From Propionicicella superfundia DSM 22317 (GTDB lineage: Bacteria > Actinomycetota > Actinomycetes > Propionibacteriales > Propionibacteriaceae): a stretch of 64,000 bases of DNA. The notes below the pieces were generated by a model that saw only the letters and a list, made by a program, of their open reading frames with translations, was not told where the DNA came from and ran no database searches. The position numbers and the translations under genes are program-made. Position 1 is the stretch's first letter, and each line of letters begins with the position of its first letter. Location: positions 1-64,000 of the forward strand of contig NZ_AUIA01000017.1 of assembly GCF_000423465.1 (NCBI RefSeq), in the 5' to 3' direction. This document shows, one piece after another, positions 51,587 to 60,795 of the stretch.

Positions 51587-52951
51587 GTGCCCGTGTCCCG
51601 CGCCTCGCGCTTTCCGCGCCGGGGGAGCTATGCCGAAGCGCTGCGCATCGGCGACCTGCTGCGACGGGAGACCGTGGGCGGGGCGCTCCTGGTGGCCTTC
51701 GCCGCCGCAGCGATCGTGTGGGCGAACAGCCCGTTCGCGGCGTCGTACTTCGCGTTGCGCGATGTGACCTTCGGTCCCGCGGGGCTCCACCTCGACCTCA
51801 CGCTGGGCGGCTGGGCCGCCGACGGGCTGCTCGCGGTGTTCTTCTTCATGGTCGGGCTGGAGTTGAAGAGCGAGTTCGTCGCCGGCGACCTCCGCCGCCC
51901 TGCCGCCGCCCTCGTCCCGGTGACCGCGGCCGCGACCGGCGTGGCCGTCCCGGCGCTGCTCTACCTGGCCGTCGCCGGGGCCGACCCGGCCTACCGTCAC
52001 GGCTGGGCCATCCCCACCGCGACCGATATCGCGTTCGCCGTGGCGGTGCTCGCGATCATCGGCTCCCATCTGCCGCGGCAGTTGCGCCTCTTCCTGCTCA
52101 CGCTGGCGGTCGTGGACGATCTCATCGCCATCGTCATCATCGCGGTGTTCTACACGGATCATCTTTCCCCGCTGCCGCTCGCCGGCGCTCTCGCGGCCGT
52201 CGCCGTCTTCGCCGTGGTCGTGCAGCGCGGCCGTCGATGGTTCCTGCGCGCGACCTGGGCGGCGTGGGTCGTCCTGCTGCCGATCGGCATCGTCGCGTGG
52301 GCGGCGCTGCACGCCTCGGGTATCCACGCGACCCTCGCGGGGGTGGCTCTCGGGTTCACCGTTCCCGTGCGCCACCCCGACGGCGGCGACAGCCGAGGGC
52401 TCGCGGGCGAGTTCGAACACCGTTTCCGTCCTCTATCCACCGCGGTCGCCGTGCCCTTGTTCGCCTTCTTCTCCGCGGGGGTGGCGCTGGGCGGCTGGGG
52501 CGGCTTCGTCTCGGCCCTGTCCAGTCCGGTGACGCTCGGCATCGTGGCCGGGCTGGTCGTCGGGAAGCCGATCGGCATCGTCGCGGGTGTGTGGGTCACG
52601 ACGCGGCTGTCCCGCATCCGCCTCGATCCGTCGCTGCGCTGGGTCGACCTGCTCGGCGTGGGCATGCTGGGCGGCATCGGCTTCACGGTCTCGCTGCTCG
52701 TGGCGGACCTGAGCTTCGACGCGTCGTCCCCCGAGCACGGCTATGCCAAGGTCGCGATCCTGCTCGCCTCGGTCGTCTCCGCGGGCCTGGCGTCGGTCCT
52801 GCTGACCGTCCGGAACCGCCGCTACCGCGTGATCGAGCAGGAGGAGTCGGTCGACGCCGACGCGGACGGCATCCCCGACGTGTACCAGGCCGATGCGAGC
52901 GAGGGCGAGGCGGAGGGGCCCGGCGGCGACACCGGCACGGGCGGAGCCTGA
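51587..52951 (+). CDS. nhaA: Na+/H+ antiporter NhaA
   Basis: 454 aa from GTG 51587, chosen for the GAGGAAG SD 9 nt upstream; the open frame extends far upstream without other support. Hallmarks are LLAVFFFMVGLELKSEF, WAIPTATDIAFAVAV with the TDIAF core, TLAVVDDLIAI with the adjacent Asp pair that binds Na+/H+, and GIHATLAGVALGF. About 12 helices and an acidic C-terminal tail (VDADADGIPDVYQ) that is longer than in E. coli. It expels Na+ for pH and salt homeostasis. Confidence 0.95.
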   Translation: MPVSRASRFPRRGSYAEALRIGDLLRRETVGGALLVAFAAAAIVWANSPFAASYFALRDVTFGPAGLHLDLTLGGWAADGLLAVFFFMVGLELKSEFVAGDLRRPAAALVPVTAAATGVAVPALLYLAVAGADPAYRHGWAIPTATDIAFAVAVLAIIGSHLPRQLRLFLLTLAVVDDLIAIVIIAVFYTDHLSPLPLAGALAAVAVFAVVVQRGRRWFLRATWAAWVVLLPIGIVAWAALHASGIHATLAGVALGFTVPVRHPDGGDSRGLAGEFEHRFRPLSTAVAVPLFAFFSAGVALGGWGGFVSALSSPVTLGIVAGLVVGKPIGIVAGVWVTTRLSRIRLDPSLRWVDLLGVGMLGGIGFTVSLLVADLSFDASSPEHGYAKVAILLASVVSAGLASVLLTVRNRRYRVIEQEESVDADADGIPDVYQADASEGEAEGPGGDTGTGGA

Positions 52952-52991
52952 CGACGCCCGGGCGCCGCGACCCCGCCGAGGAGGTCCTCCG

Positions 52992-54065
52992 TCAGGCGGG
53001 GACGCGCTCGACGTAGCGCCGGAGCCGTGCCCACTGCCCTGCCGACGCCCGGTCGGCGGAGGCCCGGAGCGCCGCCCGCATGCTGCTGCGCACCGCCGAC
53101 GCGTCGAGCCGGGGCCCGATGGCGACGAGGGTGTCGGGACAGGCCGCCTCGCGCCCGCGCAGCGCGGCGAGTTGGACGTTCGTGCCGACGACGTTCACCG
53201 CGAAGCGGGTCGGCCGGGCGGGGGCGCGGACGTGCAGGATCCCCTTCAGCCGGTACACGCCCGCGGGCGGCGTCTCCAGCAGGCGCGCGAGTCGACCGGG
53301 GTCGACCGGCCCCGGCGGGGATTCGGTCACCACATCGGCCCGGCTGTGCCCGTGCCAGTCCACCGGCTCCGCGCCGGGCGGGGCGACGTCCTCGGCCTCC
53401 CACAGGAACGGCTGCGCGACGACGATGTCCGCCGTGTCCAGCAGGAGCGCGGGGTCGACCCTCCCGCGGATCGCTCCGACGACGACGGCTCGCGGGTTGC
53501 GCGCCTGCACTCGGCCCTCGATGCGGTCGAGGACGTCGCGCCGCAGGGACGGCGGAACCCGGTCGAGTTTGTTGACGATCACCAGCGAGGTGGCGGCATG
53601 CCGCCGCGGCGGCGCGGTGAACCGGTCCACCGTGTCGAAGTGCTCGACCGCGTCCACGACGTCCACGATGCCCGCCGGGCGGGCGCGCGGGCCGCAGGCC
53701 GCCCCGACGACGCGGGCGAGTGCACCCGGTTCGGCGACGCCGCTGGCCTCCACGACGATGGCATCGAGGGCCGTCCGCGGATCGGAGAGCCGATCAAGGG
53801 CGTCCGCGAGGGCGGTGGAGTCGGGTGCGCAGCACAGGCACCCGCCGGCCACGGCTCCCGGTTCGCCGACGTAGCCGGACACGAGCGCGGCGTCGACGTT
53901 CTCGGCACCGACGTCGTTGATGACGACCCCGATGCGCGCGGCCGATCGCAGCAGGTGGTTGAGCACGCTGGTCTTGCCCGCTCCGAGGTAGCCCGTCAGG
54001 CCGATCACGGGAACGGGTGCGATGCGTGGCGTACGCGGCCTGCTGCCCGGTGACGATCCGATCAC
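52992..54065 (-). CDS. CobW/COG0523-family GTP-dependent zinc metallochaperone
   Basis: 357 aa. Walker A GYLGAGKTS, the metal-binding GGCLCC (CxCC) motif, VVEASGVAEP (Walker B region), VNKLDRV (NKxD) and a C-terminal CobW_C domain with VYRLKGILHVR. COG0523 proteins deliver zinc under starvation, and the gene is preceded by a Zur-type box, which supports the zinc branch (ZNG1/YciC-like). GTG 54065 is 6 nt after the -10 TATCAT, so the mRNA is probably leaderless. Confidence 0.9.
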   Translation of the reverse strand: MIGSSPGSRPRTPRIAPVPVIGLTGYLGAGKTSVLNHLLRSAARIGVVINDVGAENVDAALVSGYVGEPGAVAGGCLCCAPDSTALADALDRLSDPRTALDAIVVEASGVAEPGALARVVGAACGPRARPAGIVDVVDAVEHFDTVDRFTAPPRRHAATSLVIVNKLDRVPPSLRRDVLDRIEGRVQARNPRAVVVGAIRGRVDPALLLDTADIVVAQPFLWEAEDVAPPGAEPVDWHGHSRADVVTESPPGPVDPGRLARLLETPPAGVYRLKGILHVRAPARPTRFAVNVVGTNVQLAALRGREAACPDTLVAIGPRLDASAVRSSMRAALRASADRASAGQWARLRRYVERVPA

Positions 54066-54072
54066 ACGCTAA

Positions 54073-54087
54073 TGATAACGGTTCTCA
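54073..54087. promoter_or_regulatory. Zur-type box overlapping the CobW-GTPase promoter
   Basis: TGATAACGGTTCTCA is a 7-1-7 inverted repeat with one mismatch per arm pair, fitting the actinobacterial Zur consensus TGANAA-N3-TTNTCA. On the minus strand it contains most of the -10 (TATCAT, 54077-54072), so zinc-loaded Zur would block transcription. Confidence 0.75.
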
Positions 54088-54122
54088 ACAAGAGAGGGCG
54101 CACCGCTCGCCAGGCTTCGACC

Positions 54123-55271
54123 TCACACCGGGACGGCGGCCTCCCGATGGGACGCGGCCGTGAACTGCGGCCGCGTCCACTCGCTGTCGCCGGTGAGGAT
54201 CACCTCGGCGAGCGCCTGCCCGTAGACAGGAGCGAACTTGAACCCGTTGCCGCTCATGCCCGCGGCGACGACGATCCGCCCGTCGGCGACGGTGTCGATC
54301 ACCGGCATCCGCGCCGCCGTCTTCGAGTCGGAGTGCACCGACCACCGGACGGCCTCGGGCACGAGATCGGGGATCATCCGCACCGCCTGCTCGCCGACCC
54401 ACACCAACTGCTCGCGGACCAGGCCCGGCGGGCGGGCCGCGATGTCGGCGACCTCGTCGAGATCCACCTGCGGACACATCTTGATGCTGTAGCCGTCCAG
54501 CGTGGGCACCCCGAACGCGTGGACGCCTCCGAGATCCCGCATGAACCCCGGGAAGCGGTCCGGCGTGAACCGCTCGATGTGGCGGGGCATGAACCACGTG
54601 AGGGCATACGTGGACACCGTCAGCAGGTCCGCGAGGTCGGGCAGGACACGCGTCGTCCACGGCCCGGCCGTCACGACCACCCGGTCGGCCAGGACGTCCC
54701 CCTCGCTCGTCGCGACGCGCACCCCGTCGGATGTGACGTCGATCCCGTCCACCTGGACGCCGAACCGGGCGGCCGCACCCAGCCGGATCGCCTCGCCCGT
54801 GGCCGCCAGCACTCCCACCTCGGAGCGGGTACCGCCACCGAGGACGTCCAGGACACCGACATCGTCCGCCTCGATGTGGAACTGCGGGTACCGGGCGCGC
54901 AACTCCGCCGCGTCCATCGTCTCGTGCGGCAGGTCGTGGTCGGAGATCGACTGCAGGGTGGCATCGAGGTCGGGATGACCGGCGGGGCCGACGCTCAGCG
55001 CCCCCACCTTCAGCAGGATCTCGCGGCCGGACGCCTGCTCCAGCTCGGTCCACAGCTCACGGGAGCGCACCAGCAGCGGGGTGTAGATGCGGCCCTCCTT
55101 CGCGGCCACACGGAACAGCCGCGACTCGCCCGCGTAGGCCCCGTGGAAGTGGACGCCGCCGTACTGTTCGATCCCCAGCAGCCTCAGATCGGGCCGGGCG
55201 GCCGCCAGCCGCCACAACGCCATCGACCCCATCGAGCCGAGCCCCACGACAACAACGTCCACGCGCTCCAC
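54123..55271 (-). CDS. solA: FAD-dependent amine oxidase, SolA/sarcosine-oxidase (MSOX) family
   Basis: 382 aa. The N-terminal VDVVVVGLGSMGSMALWRLA is the GxGxxG FAD site, followed by GVHFHGAYAGESRLFR, typical of monomeric sarcosine oxidase and N-methyltryptophan oxidase (the usual GSSHGxxRxxR block with modification). The C-terminal KMCPQVD carries the Cys that would bind FAD covalently, and GMSGNGFKFAPVYG closes the FAD site. It oxidises N-methyl amino acids to aldehyde and H2O2. The GTG start has SD GGGGAAGGGG. Confidence 0.88.
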   Translation of the reverse strand: MERVDVVVVGLGSMGSMALWRLAAARPDLRLLGIEQYGGVHFHGAYAGESRLFRVAAKEGRIYTPLLVRSRELWTELEQASGREILLKVGALSVGPAGHPDLDATLQSISDHDLPHETMDAAELRARYPQFHIEADDVGVLDVLGGGTRSEVGVLAATGEAIRLGAAARFGVQVDGIDVTSDGVRVATSEGDVLADRVVVTAGPWTTRVLPDLADLLTVSTYALTWFMPRHIERFTPDRFPGFMRDLGGVHAFGVPTLDGYSIKMCPQVDLDEVADIAARPPGLVREQLVWVGEQAVRMIPDLVPEAVRWSVHSDSKTAARMPVIDTVADGRIVVAAGMSGNGFKFAPVYGQALAEVILTGDSEWTRPQFTAASHREAAVPV

Positions 55272-55433
55272 GCTTCGCCCCTTCCCCGTCGGGTACGTCC
55301 TCCTGAGCCGACCATGTCACGGCGTCCGCGGGACCCCGCGATTCTGGACGCCTCCAGGTCGAGGTGTAACGCGATCCGAGCCGAGCCGTAACGCGGGCGA
55401 CACGAGATCGCCGGGCCCGTCTCCCCCGGGGCG

Positions 55434-55457
55434 GGCGCGGCGCCGGGACGCCGCGCC
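55434..55457 (-). terminator. Hairpin ending the MacAB-like operon
   Basis: GGCGCGGCG (55434-55442) and CGCCGCGCC (55449-55457) form a perfect 9-bp GC stem with a 6-nt loop, 2 bp after the stop of the second adaptor gene. Confidence 0.65.
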
Positions 55458-55459
55458 GC

Positions 55460-57505
55460 TCACCGCGGAGGCTGACCGCCGCCCATCCCGCCACCGGGAG
55501 GAGCGCCGCCCCCGCTCTGACCGCTCATGTCGCCGGGGCCCTCCTGCTCGGCATTCGGCGTCGAACTCGACACCGACGCCTCGGGCAGCGGTTCGTTCCG
55601 GTCGGCCACCGACACCTCGTCACCGGCCGACAGGCCCTCGACGACCTCGATCCAGCCGTCGCCCTGGGCGCCGACCGTGATCGTCTTCTCCGTGGCGGTC
55701 CCGCCGCTGACGACCGAGACGGTTCCGCTGTTCGTCTCGGTCGTCGACGGGGTGAACGCCGACGCGGGGATCGCGACGTCGGCCGTCACCGACGCGGTCA
55801 CGATCGACGTGGACACCCGGGTCGACTCCGCCAGCGACGATCCGCCCGTCGCGACGAGGACCGTCACCGGGTACGTCGTCGACGAGGTCGTGGAGGACGA
55901 CGTCGACGTCCCGCTGCCGGTGGACGTCCCGCTCGACGTCGAACTCGGCAGGAGCCCGATCCGGGTCACCTGACCCTCCAGCGTCTCCGACGTCGACGGA
56001 TTGGTCACCCGGGCCGTCTGCCCCACGGTCACGGTGGCGATGTCGCTGTAGGAGATGGGGACGGACACCTCGATCGCGCCGTCGCCGATGAGGACGACCT
56101 GGTCCGACGTGCTCGTGTTCTTGCCCGCGACGAACGGGATGCTGGCGATGCGCCCCGCGATCGGCGCGGTGATCGTCGCCGCGGACAGATTGTCCTTCGC
56201 CTGCTGGAGCGCGACCCGCGTCGTCTCCACCGACGCCCTGTTGGTGATGAGCGTCGCCTCCGTCACCTCCTGGCTCTGGCCGCCGGCGCCCCCGGCCGAC
56301 GACGAGTCCGAGGAGCCGCCCAGCGCCGAGCCGGCCGCGCTCACCGCGGAGCCGACGCTGGTGGCGGTCTGCTGCGTCTGGGACTGCAGGGACGCCGACT
56401 GGCTCTGGAGCTGGGCGGCCTGCTGCTCCAGCTCGGCCGCCTTGGCGGTCAGCTCGGCGGCCTGCGACGACACGGCCGCCGCCTGCGTGCGCAGCGCCGC
56501 GGCCTGCTTCTCCAGCGCGGTCTGCGCGGTCTTCATCGCGGTCTGCACCGCGGCGAGCTTCGCCGGGAGCGCCTGCGTGGAGGCGTTCAGCGCGGCCACC
56601 GCCGTGGTGCACTCCTGGGAGGCGCCCGATGTGGCGGTCGAGGTGGGGGTGGCGGAGCCGGACCCGGTCGCCGTCGCCGTCGGTGAGGCGGAGCCCGACG
56701 CGGTGGACGTCGCGGACGGTGACGCCGACGTCTGCGAGTCGGTCGCGGTCGCCGTCGGCGAGGACGTCTCCGTGACGGTGACGGTGACGGTCTGCGTGAC
56801 CGTGACCGTGACGGTCGCACCGGCCGCGGTGCACGCGCCGACGACGTCGGTGACCTGCTGCGAGATGGTGTCGAGCGCCGTCAGCAGCGGCTCGGTGACG
56901 TCGGTCAGATCCACGTCGACCGAGGAGGTGCCGCCACTCGTCCCTGTACTGCTCGACGCGGACGAGGGACGCGTCCCGGAGCCGGAGGAGGACCCGCCCG
57001 TCCCCGACGAGGAGGGAGCCGACGCCTGCGTCCCGGACGAGGAGCCGGAGCCGGAGGATCCCGAACCGCCGGAGGTCGAGGCCGAACTGGACGCCGTGGC
57101 GCTGGAGGACGTGCTGCTGGACGTCCCCTCGTAGGTCGCCTCGTTGACGGCCAGCGTCGCGACCGCCGAGAGATAGTCGGCCTGCGCCGAGGTGACGGCC
57201 GCTTCGAGGCTCGTCGTGTCCATCGTCGCGATGGTCTGCCCCGCCGTGACGGTGTCGCCGGCCGAGACGGAGACCGTCTTGACCGTCCCCGACGTCGGGA
57301 AGGACAGCGCCACCTGGTTCGTGTGGTGCACCGTCCCCGTCGCGGTCAGCGTCTGCTCGATCGCATGGGACCCGACGGTCACGACCGAGTAGGACGCGGC
57401 GCCGGTCCCGACGGCGAGCGCCTGGTACCCGACGACGCCGCTCACCAGGAGCGCGACGCCGAGCGCCGACCAGACGGCGATTCCTTTGTTCTTGCGACGT
57501 GCCAT
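55460..57505 (-). CDS. HlyD/MacA-type adaptor with long Ser/Thr-rich insertions (adaptor 2)
   Basis: 681 aa. One N-terminal transmembrane helix (residues 8-30) is followed by a split lipoyl/barrel-sandwich domain (TGTVHHTNQVALSFPTSGTV, IATMDTTSLEAAV; second half ATITAPIAGRIASI), a coiled-coil hairpin (about 320-400) and beta-barrel parts. Two low-complexity Ser/Thr/Gly blocks (about 122-190 and 240-295, including runs of TVTVT) extend the hairpin far beyond usual MacA, perhaps to span a thick wall. The C terminus is Gly/Pro-rich. It follows the permease stop by 2 bp; GTG 57511 is an alternative start. Last gene of the operon. Confidence 0.85.
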   Translation of the reverse strand: MARRKNKGIAVWSALGVALLVSGVVGYQALAVGTGAASYSVVTVGSHAIEQTLTATGTVHHTNQVALSFPTSGTVKTVSVSAGDTVTAGQTIATMDTTSLEAAVTSAQADYLSAVATLAVNEATYEGTSSSTSSSATASSSASTSGGSGSSGSGSSSGTQASAPSSSGTGGSSSGSGTRPSSASSSTGTSGGTSSVDVDLTDVTEPLLTALDTISQQVTDVVGACTAAGATVTVTVTQTVTVTVTETSSPTATATDSQTSASPSATSTASGSASPTATATGSGSATPTSTATSGASQECTTAVAALNASTQALPAKLAAVQTAMKTAQTALEKQAAALRTQAAAVSSQAAELTAKAAELEQQAAQLQSQSASLQSQTQQTATSVGSAVSAAGSALGGSSDSSSAGGAGGQSQEVTEATLITNRASVETTRVALQQAKDNLSAATITAPIAGRIASIPFVAGKNTSTSDQVVLIGDGAIEVSVPISYSDIATVTVGQTARVTNPSTSETLEGQVTRIGLLPSSTSSGTSTGSGTSTSSSTTSSTTYPVTVLVATGGSSLAESTRVSTSIVTASVTADVAIPASAFTPSTTETNSGTVSVVSGGTATEKTITVGAQGDGWIEVVEGLSAGDEVSVADRNEPLPEASVSSSTPNAEQEGPGDMSGQSGGGAPPGGGMGGGQPPR

Positions 57506-57507
57506 GG

Positions 57508-58770
57508 TCACTCGTTCCTCAGGGCATCGATGGGGGCAAGACGCGCCGCGCGCGCTGCCGGGTACACACCGGCGACGACCCCGATCAGCAGGGACACGCC
57601 GAGGGCCAGGACGGTGGCCCAGGGGGAGATGACGACGGGCTGGCTGATGACCTTCGGGATGACGTAGGCGCCGAGGAAGCCGAGCGCGACGCCCAGCCCG
57701 CCGCCCATCAGCCCGAGCAGGCTCGCCTCCACCAGGAACTGCCACCGGATCGACCGGGGCGTCGCCCCCAGCGCCTTGCGGAGGCCGATCTCCCGGACGC
57801 GTTCGGTGACGCTCACGAGCATGATGTTCATGACCCCGATGCCGCCCACGAGCAGCGAGATCGCCGCGATGCCTCCCAGCACGGCGCTGAGGATGGCCGT
57901 CAGCGAGCTGAGCGTGTCCACGAGGGCCTGCTGGCTCGACACCGTGAAGTTCTGCGTCGCGGCGTTCACCCCACGCTGCGACATCATCGTGTTGGTCGCC
58001 TGCTGGTACGCCGCGCTCAGCGTCTCGCTGCTCGTGGCCTCCAGGTAGATCGTGGTGACGTTGTTCATGTTGGACGACGAGGTCAGGTTCGCGGCGTACG
58101 TCCCGGCCGGGATCACCACGAGGTCGTCCTCGTCACCCGACAGGGTCGTCCCGATGGCGTCGAGCACGCCGATGACGGCGTAGGACTGGCTGTTGATCGT
58201 GACGGACTGCCCGACCGGGTCCACGCCGCTGCCGAAGAGCGTCTCGGCCGTCGTCGGGCCGAGCACCGCGACGCGGGACTGGATCGTCGACTCGTTGGCG
58301 GTGAAGAACCGCCCGTAGGCCAGGGTCCTGTTGCGGATGACCTGCCAGTCGGTCGTGGTGCCGACGACCGACACGGTGGACGAGTTCGTCGTGTCGCGGT
58401 AGGTCGCCGTCACGGTGGTGGACGATGTCGACACGGGGGCGACGCGTGCGATGTCGGGGTTCGCGGTCTGGTCGGCGAGCGCGTCGGCGTCGGCGAGCGT
58501 CAGCGACACGGACTCGCTCGACCGTTGCATCGTGCGGGTCTGGGTGCCGCTCGTCGACAGGCCCGTGCCGGTGCCCTGGGTGACCAGAAGCAGGTTCGAG
58601 CCGAGTTTGTTGACCTGGTCGGTGACGGACTGCTGCGCGCCCGTGCCCAGGCCCACGGTCAGCATGACCGACGCGATGCCGATGAGGATGCCGAGCATCG
58701 TGAGGGCGGATCGCAGCTTGCGGTGTGCGATGGCGTTGAACGCCGTCCGGAAGGTCTCCGCGAGGTTCAC
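57508..58770 (-). CDS. MacB-type ABC exporter permease
   Basis: 420 aa. One N-terminal helix (MLGILIGIASVMLTVGLGTG), a large extracellular MacB periplasmic-core domain (about 50-270), then three helices with the coupling motif VREIGLRKALGATPRSIRWQFLVEA. It pairs with the overlapping ATPase (GTGA) and the two adaptors. It likely exports a peptide, lipid or macrolide-like compound. Confidence 0.93.
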   Translation of the reverse strand: MNLAETFRTAFNAIAHRKLRSALTMLGILIGIASVMLTVGLGTGAQQSVTDQVNKLGSNLLLVTQGTGTGLSTSGTQTRTMQRSSESVSLTLADADALADQTANPDIARVAPVSTSSTTVTATYRDTTNSSTVSVVGTTTDWQVIRNRTLAYGRFFTANESTIQSRVAVLGPTTAETLFGSGVDPVGQSVTINSQSYAVIGVLDAIGTTLSGDEDDLVVIPAGTYAANLTSSSNMNNVTTIYLEATSSETLSAAYQQATNTMMSQRGVNAATQNFTVSSQQALVDTLSSLTAILSAVLGGIAAISLLVGGIGVMNIMLVSVTERVREIGLRKALGATPRSIRWQFLVEASLLGLMGGGLGVALGFLGAYVIPKVISQPVVISPWATVLALGVSLLIGVVAGVYPAARAARLAPIDALRNE

Positions 58771-59468
58771 GGCGTCACCCCCGCGGCGGTGACCGGCTGA
58801 TCGGAGAGCAGCCCGTCACGGATGACGAGTCGCCGTTCGGCGACCTCGGCGACGTCGTACTCGTGCGTGATGAGGATGATCGTGCGCCCCTGCCGGTGGA
58901 GGTCGTCCAGCAGCCCGAGCACGTCCCGGGTCGATACCGAGTCCAGGTTGCCGGTGGGCTCGTCGGCCAGGATGATGTCGGGGTTCGTGACCAGTGCCCG
59001 GGCGATGGACACGCGCTGCTGCTGTCCGCCGGACAGTTCTCCGGGTCGGTGGGCGCTGCGGTCGGCGAGCCCGACCCGTTCCAGGGCGGCCAGTGCGCGG
59101 TCCCGGCGCTCGGTGCGATGCACGCCGGCGTAGAGCAGGGGCAGTTCGACGTTGTGCCAGGCGGACATCCCGGCCAGCAGGTTGAACTGCTGGAACACGA
59201 AGCCGATGCGACGGTTGCGGACGTCGGCCAGCTCGGTCTCCGTCATCTCGGACACGTCCTCGCCGGCCAGGTGGTAGGTGCCCGCCGTGGGCACGTCGAG
59301 GCAGCCGAGGATGTGCATCAGGGTCGACTTCCCCGAGCCGGACGGGCCCATGATGGCGACGTACTCGCCCTGGTCGATGGTCGCGGTGATGCCGCGCAGC
59401 GCGTCCACGCTGAGCGTGCCCGAGGTGTAGGTCTTGCGCACGCCGGCGAGTTCGACGATGGCTGCCAT
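58767..59468 (-). CDS. MacB/LolD-type ABC exporter ATPase
   Basis: 233 aa. Walker A GPSGSGKST, Q-loop FVFQQFNLLAGM, signature LSGGQQQRVSIARAL, Walker B IILADEPTGNLD and H-loop ITHEYDVAEVA. The ATG follows the adaptor-1 stop by one base (TGACATG) and its stop overlaps the permease start. Confidence 0.95.
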   Translation of the reverse strand: MAAIVELAGVRKTYTSGTLSVDALRGITATIDQGEYVAIMGPSGSGKSTLMHILGCLDVPTAGTYHLAGEDVSEMTETELADVRNRRIGFVFQQFNLLAGMSAWHNVELPLLYAGVHRTERRDRALAALERVGLADRSAHRPGELSGGQQQRVSIARALVTNPDIILADEPTGNLDSVSTRDVLGLLDDLHRQGRTIILITHEYDVAEVAERRLVIRDGLLSDQPVTAAGVTP

Positions 59469-59469
59469 G

Positions 59470-60795
59470 TCACCGGCTCTGTTCGGACTGGGGCTGCGCG
59501 TAGCCGCCGTTGCCCGCCGGCATGCCGCCGCCGCTCGCCATTCCCCCGTTGGGGAAGCCTCCGGTCTGGCTGCCGCTGGGCATCTGCCCGCCGCCGCGGG
59601 CGCCGGACGTGCTCGTGTACACGACCTCGTCGCCGTCGTTCAGCCCTTCGGTGATCTCGGTGCTCGTCCCGAAGGTGCGGCCCACGGTGACCGCCGTCTT
59701 CGTGTCGGTGCCGTCGGCGCGGACCGTCACGTAGGCCTGCCCGTCCTCGGTGGTGACGGCGGCGGTGGGCACGGTGAGCGCCTCGACCGAGGTGAGCACG
59801 ACGGTCACGTCGGCGGAGCCTCCGATGTACAGGCCGCTCGGCGTCCCGTCGATGACGACGACGATCGGGAAGGTCGCTGTTCCCGAGGTGGAGCTGGAGC
59901 CGACCACGTCGATCGTCTTCAGCGTCCCGTCGAGGGTCTCGCTGGACCCGTCGGGGACGATCTCTGCGGACAGTCCCTTGCTGAGCTCGGCGACGTCCGA
60001 CATGCTCACGCTCGCCTCGACCTGCCATTTCGTGGTGTCCACGACGATGACGTCGCCGGTCGACGACGAGCCGGACGTCTCGCCGGGACCGGACGTGGTC
60101 GAGGTGCCGCCGGACGACGTCTCGCCGGCGGTGATGTTGAGCTCGGCGACGACGCCGGCGATGGGTGAGGTCATCGTCGCGCCGTCGAGGCTCTCCTCGG
60201 CCGAGACGAGCTTCGTCTTCGCCGCGGCGAGTGTCGCCTCGGCGGCGGCGATCTGTTCGTCGGTGGAGTCGGAGTCGTCCTCCAACGCCTCCAGGGTGGA
60301 GTCGGCGGAGTCGACGGCGGCCTGGGCCTCGGTCACTGCCGATTCGAGGCTCGTGGTGTCCTGCGTCGCGAGGACCTGTCCCTTGGTGACCTTGTCCCCG
60401 ACCGACACCTTGACGGCTGTGACGGTGCCCTGCGACGGGAACGAGAGGTAGCTCTCGTTCTGGGCCGCGAGGGTGCCGGTCGCCGTGACGGTGGTCTCGT
60501 GGGTGGTCTTCTCGGCCGTGGCGGTCACCTCGGTCGTCGTGGTCTCCTCGGCCTTCGGGCGGGTCAGCGCCCAGGCGGTCGTTCCCCCGGCGGCCAGGAC
60601 GAGGACGCCGGCCGTGACGCCGGCGAGGATCTTCGTGCGGCGCGACCACCTCGACGGCGGCCAGCGCCGTGTCCGGGTCGCGTCCGCGTCCGTCGTGCCG
60701 TCCGCGGCCGCCGTGTCGGCGGCCGCCGCACTGTCGGGCGATGGCCCGCGTGACGCCCCCTTCTTCGAGGACCGGCCCCGCCAGAACCCTGCCAT
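59470..60795 (-). CDS. HlyD/MacA-type adaptor (adaptor 1)
   Basis: 441 aa. A cytoplasmic N terminus rich in Ala/Thr/Asp (1-55), one helix (ILAGVTAGVLVLAAGGTTAWAL), then the split lipoyl domain (GTLAAQNESYLSFPSQGTV, VLATQDTTSLESAV; ATMTSPIAGVVAEL), a coiled-coil hairpin of about 60 residues, beta-barrel and membrane-proximal domains. The C-terminal tail is Gly/Met/Gln-rich (GGGQMPSGSQTGG...GNGG). AGGAGG precedes the ATG. First gene of the operon adaptor 1, ATPase, permease, adaptor 2. Confidence 0.9.
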   Translation of the reverse strand: MAGFWRGRSSKKGASRGPSPDSAAAADTAAADGTTDADATRTRRWPPSRWSRRTKILAGVTAGVLVLAAGGTTAWALTRPKAEETTTTEVTATAEKTTHETTVTATGTLAAQNESYLSFPSQGTVTAVKVSVGDKVTKGQVLATQDTTSLESAVTEAQAAVDSADSTLEALEDDSDSTDEQIAAAEATLAAAKTKLVSAEESLDGATMTSPIAGVVAELNITAGETSSGGTSTTSGPGETSGSSSTGDVIVVDTTKWQVEASVSMSDVAELSKGLSAEIVPDGSSETLDGTLKTIDVVGSSSTSGTATFPIVVVIDGTPSGLYIGGSADVTVVLTSVEALTVPTAAVTTEDGQAYVTVRADGTDTKTAVTVGRTFGTSTEITEGLNDGDEVVYTSTSGARGGGQMPSGSQTGGFPNGGMASGGGMPAGNGGYAQPQSEQSR

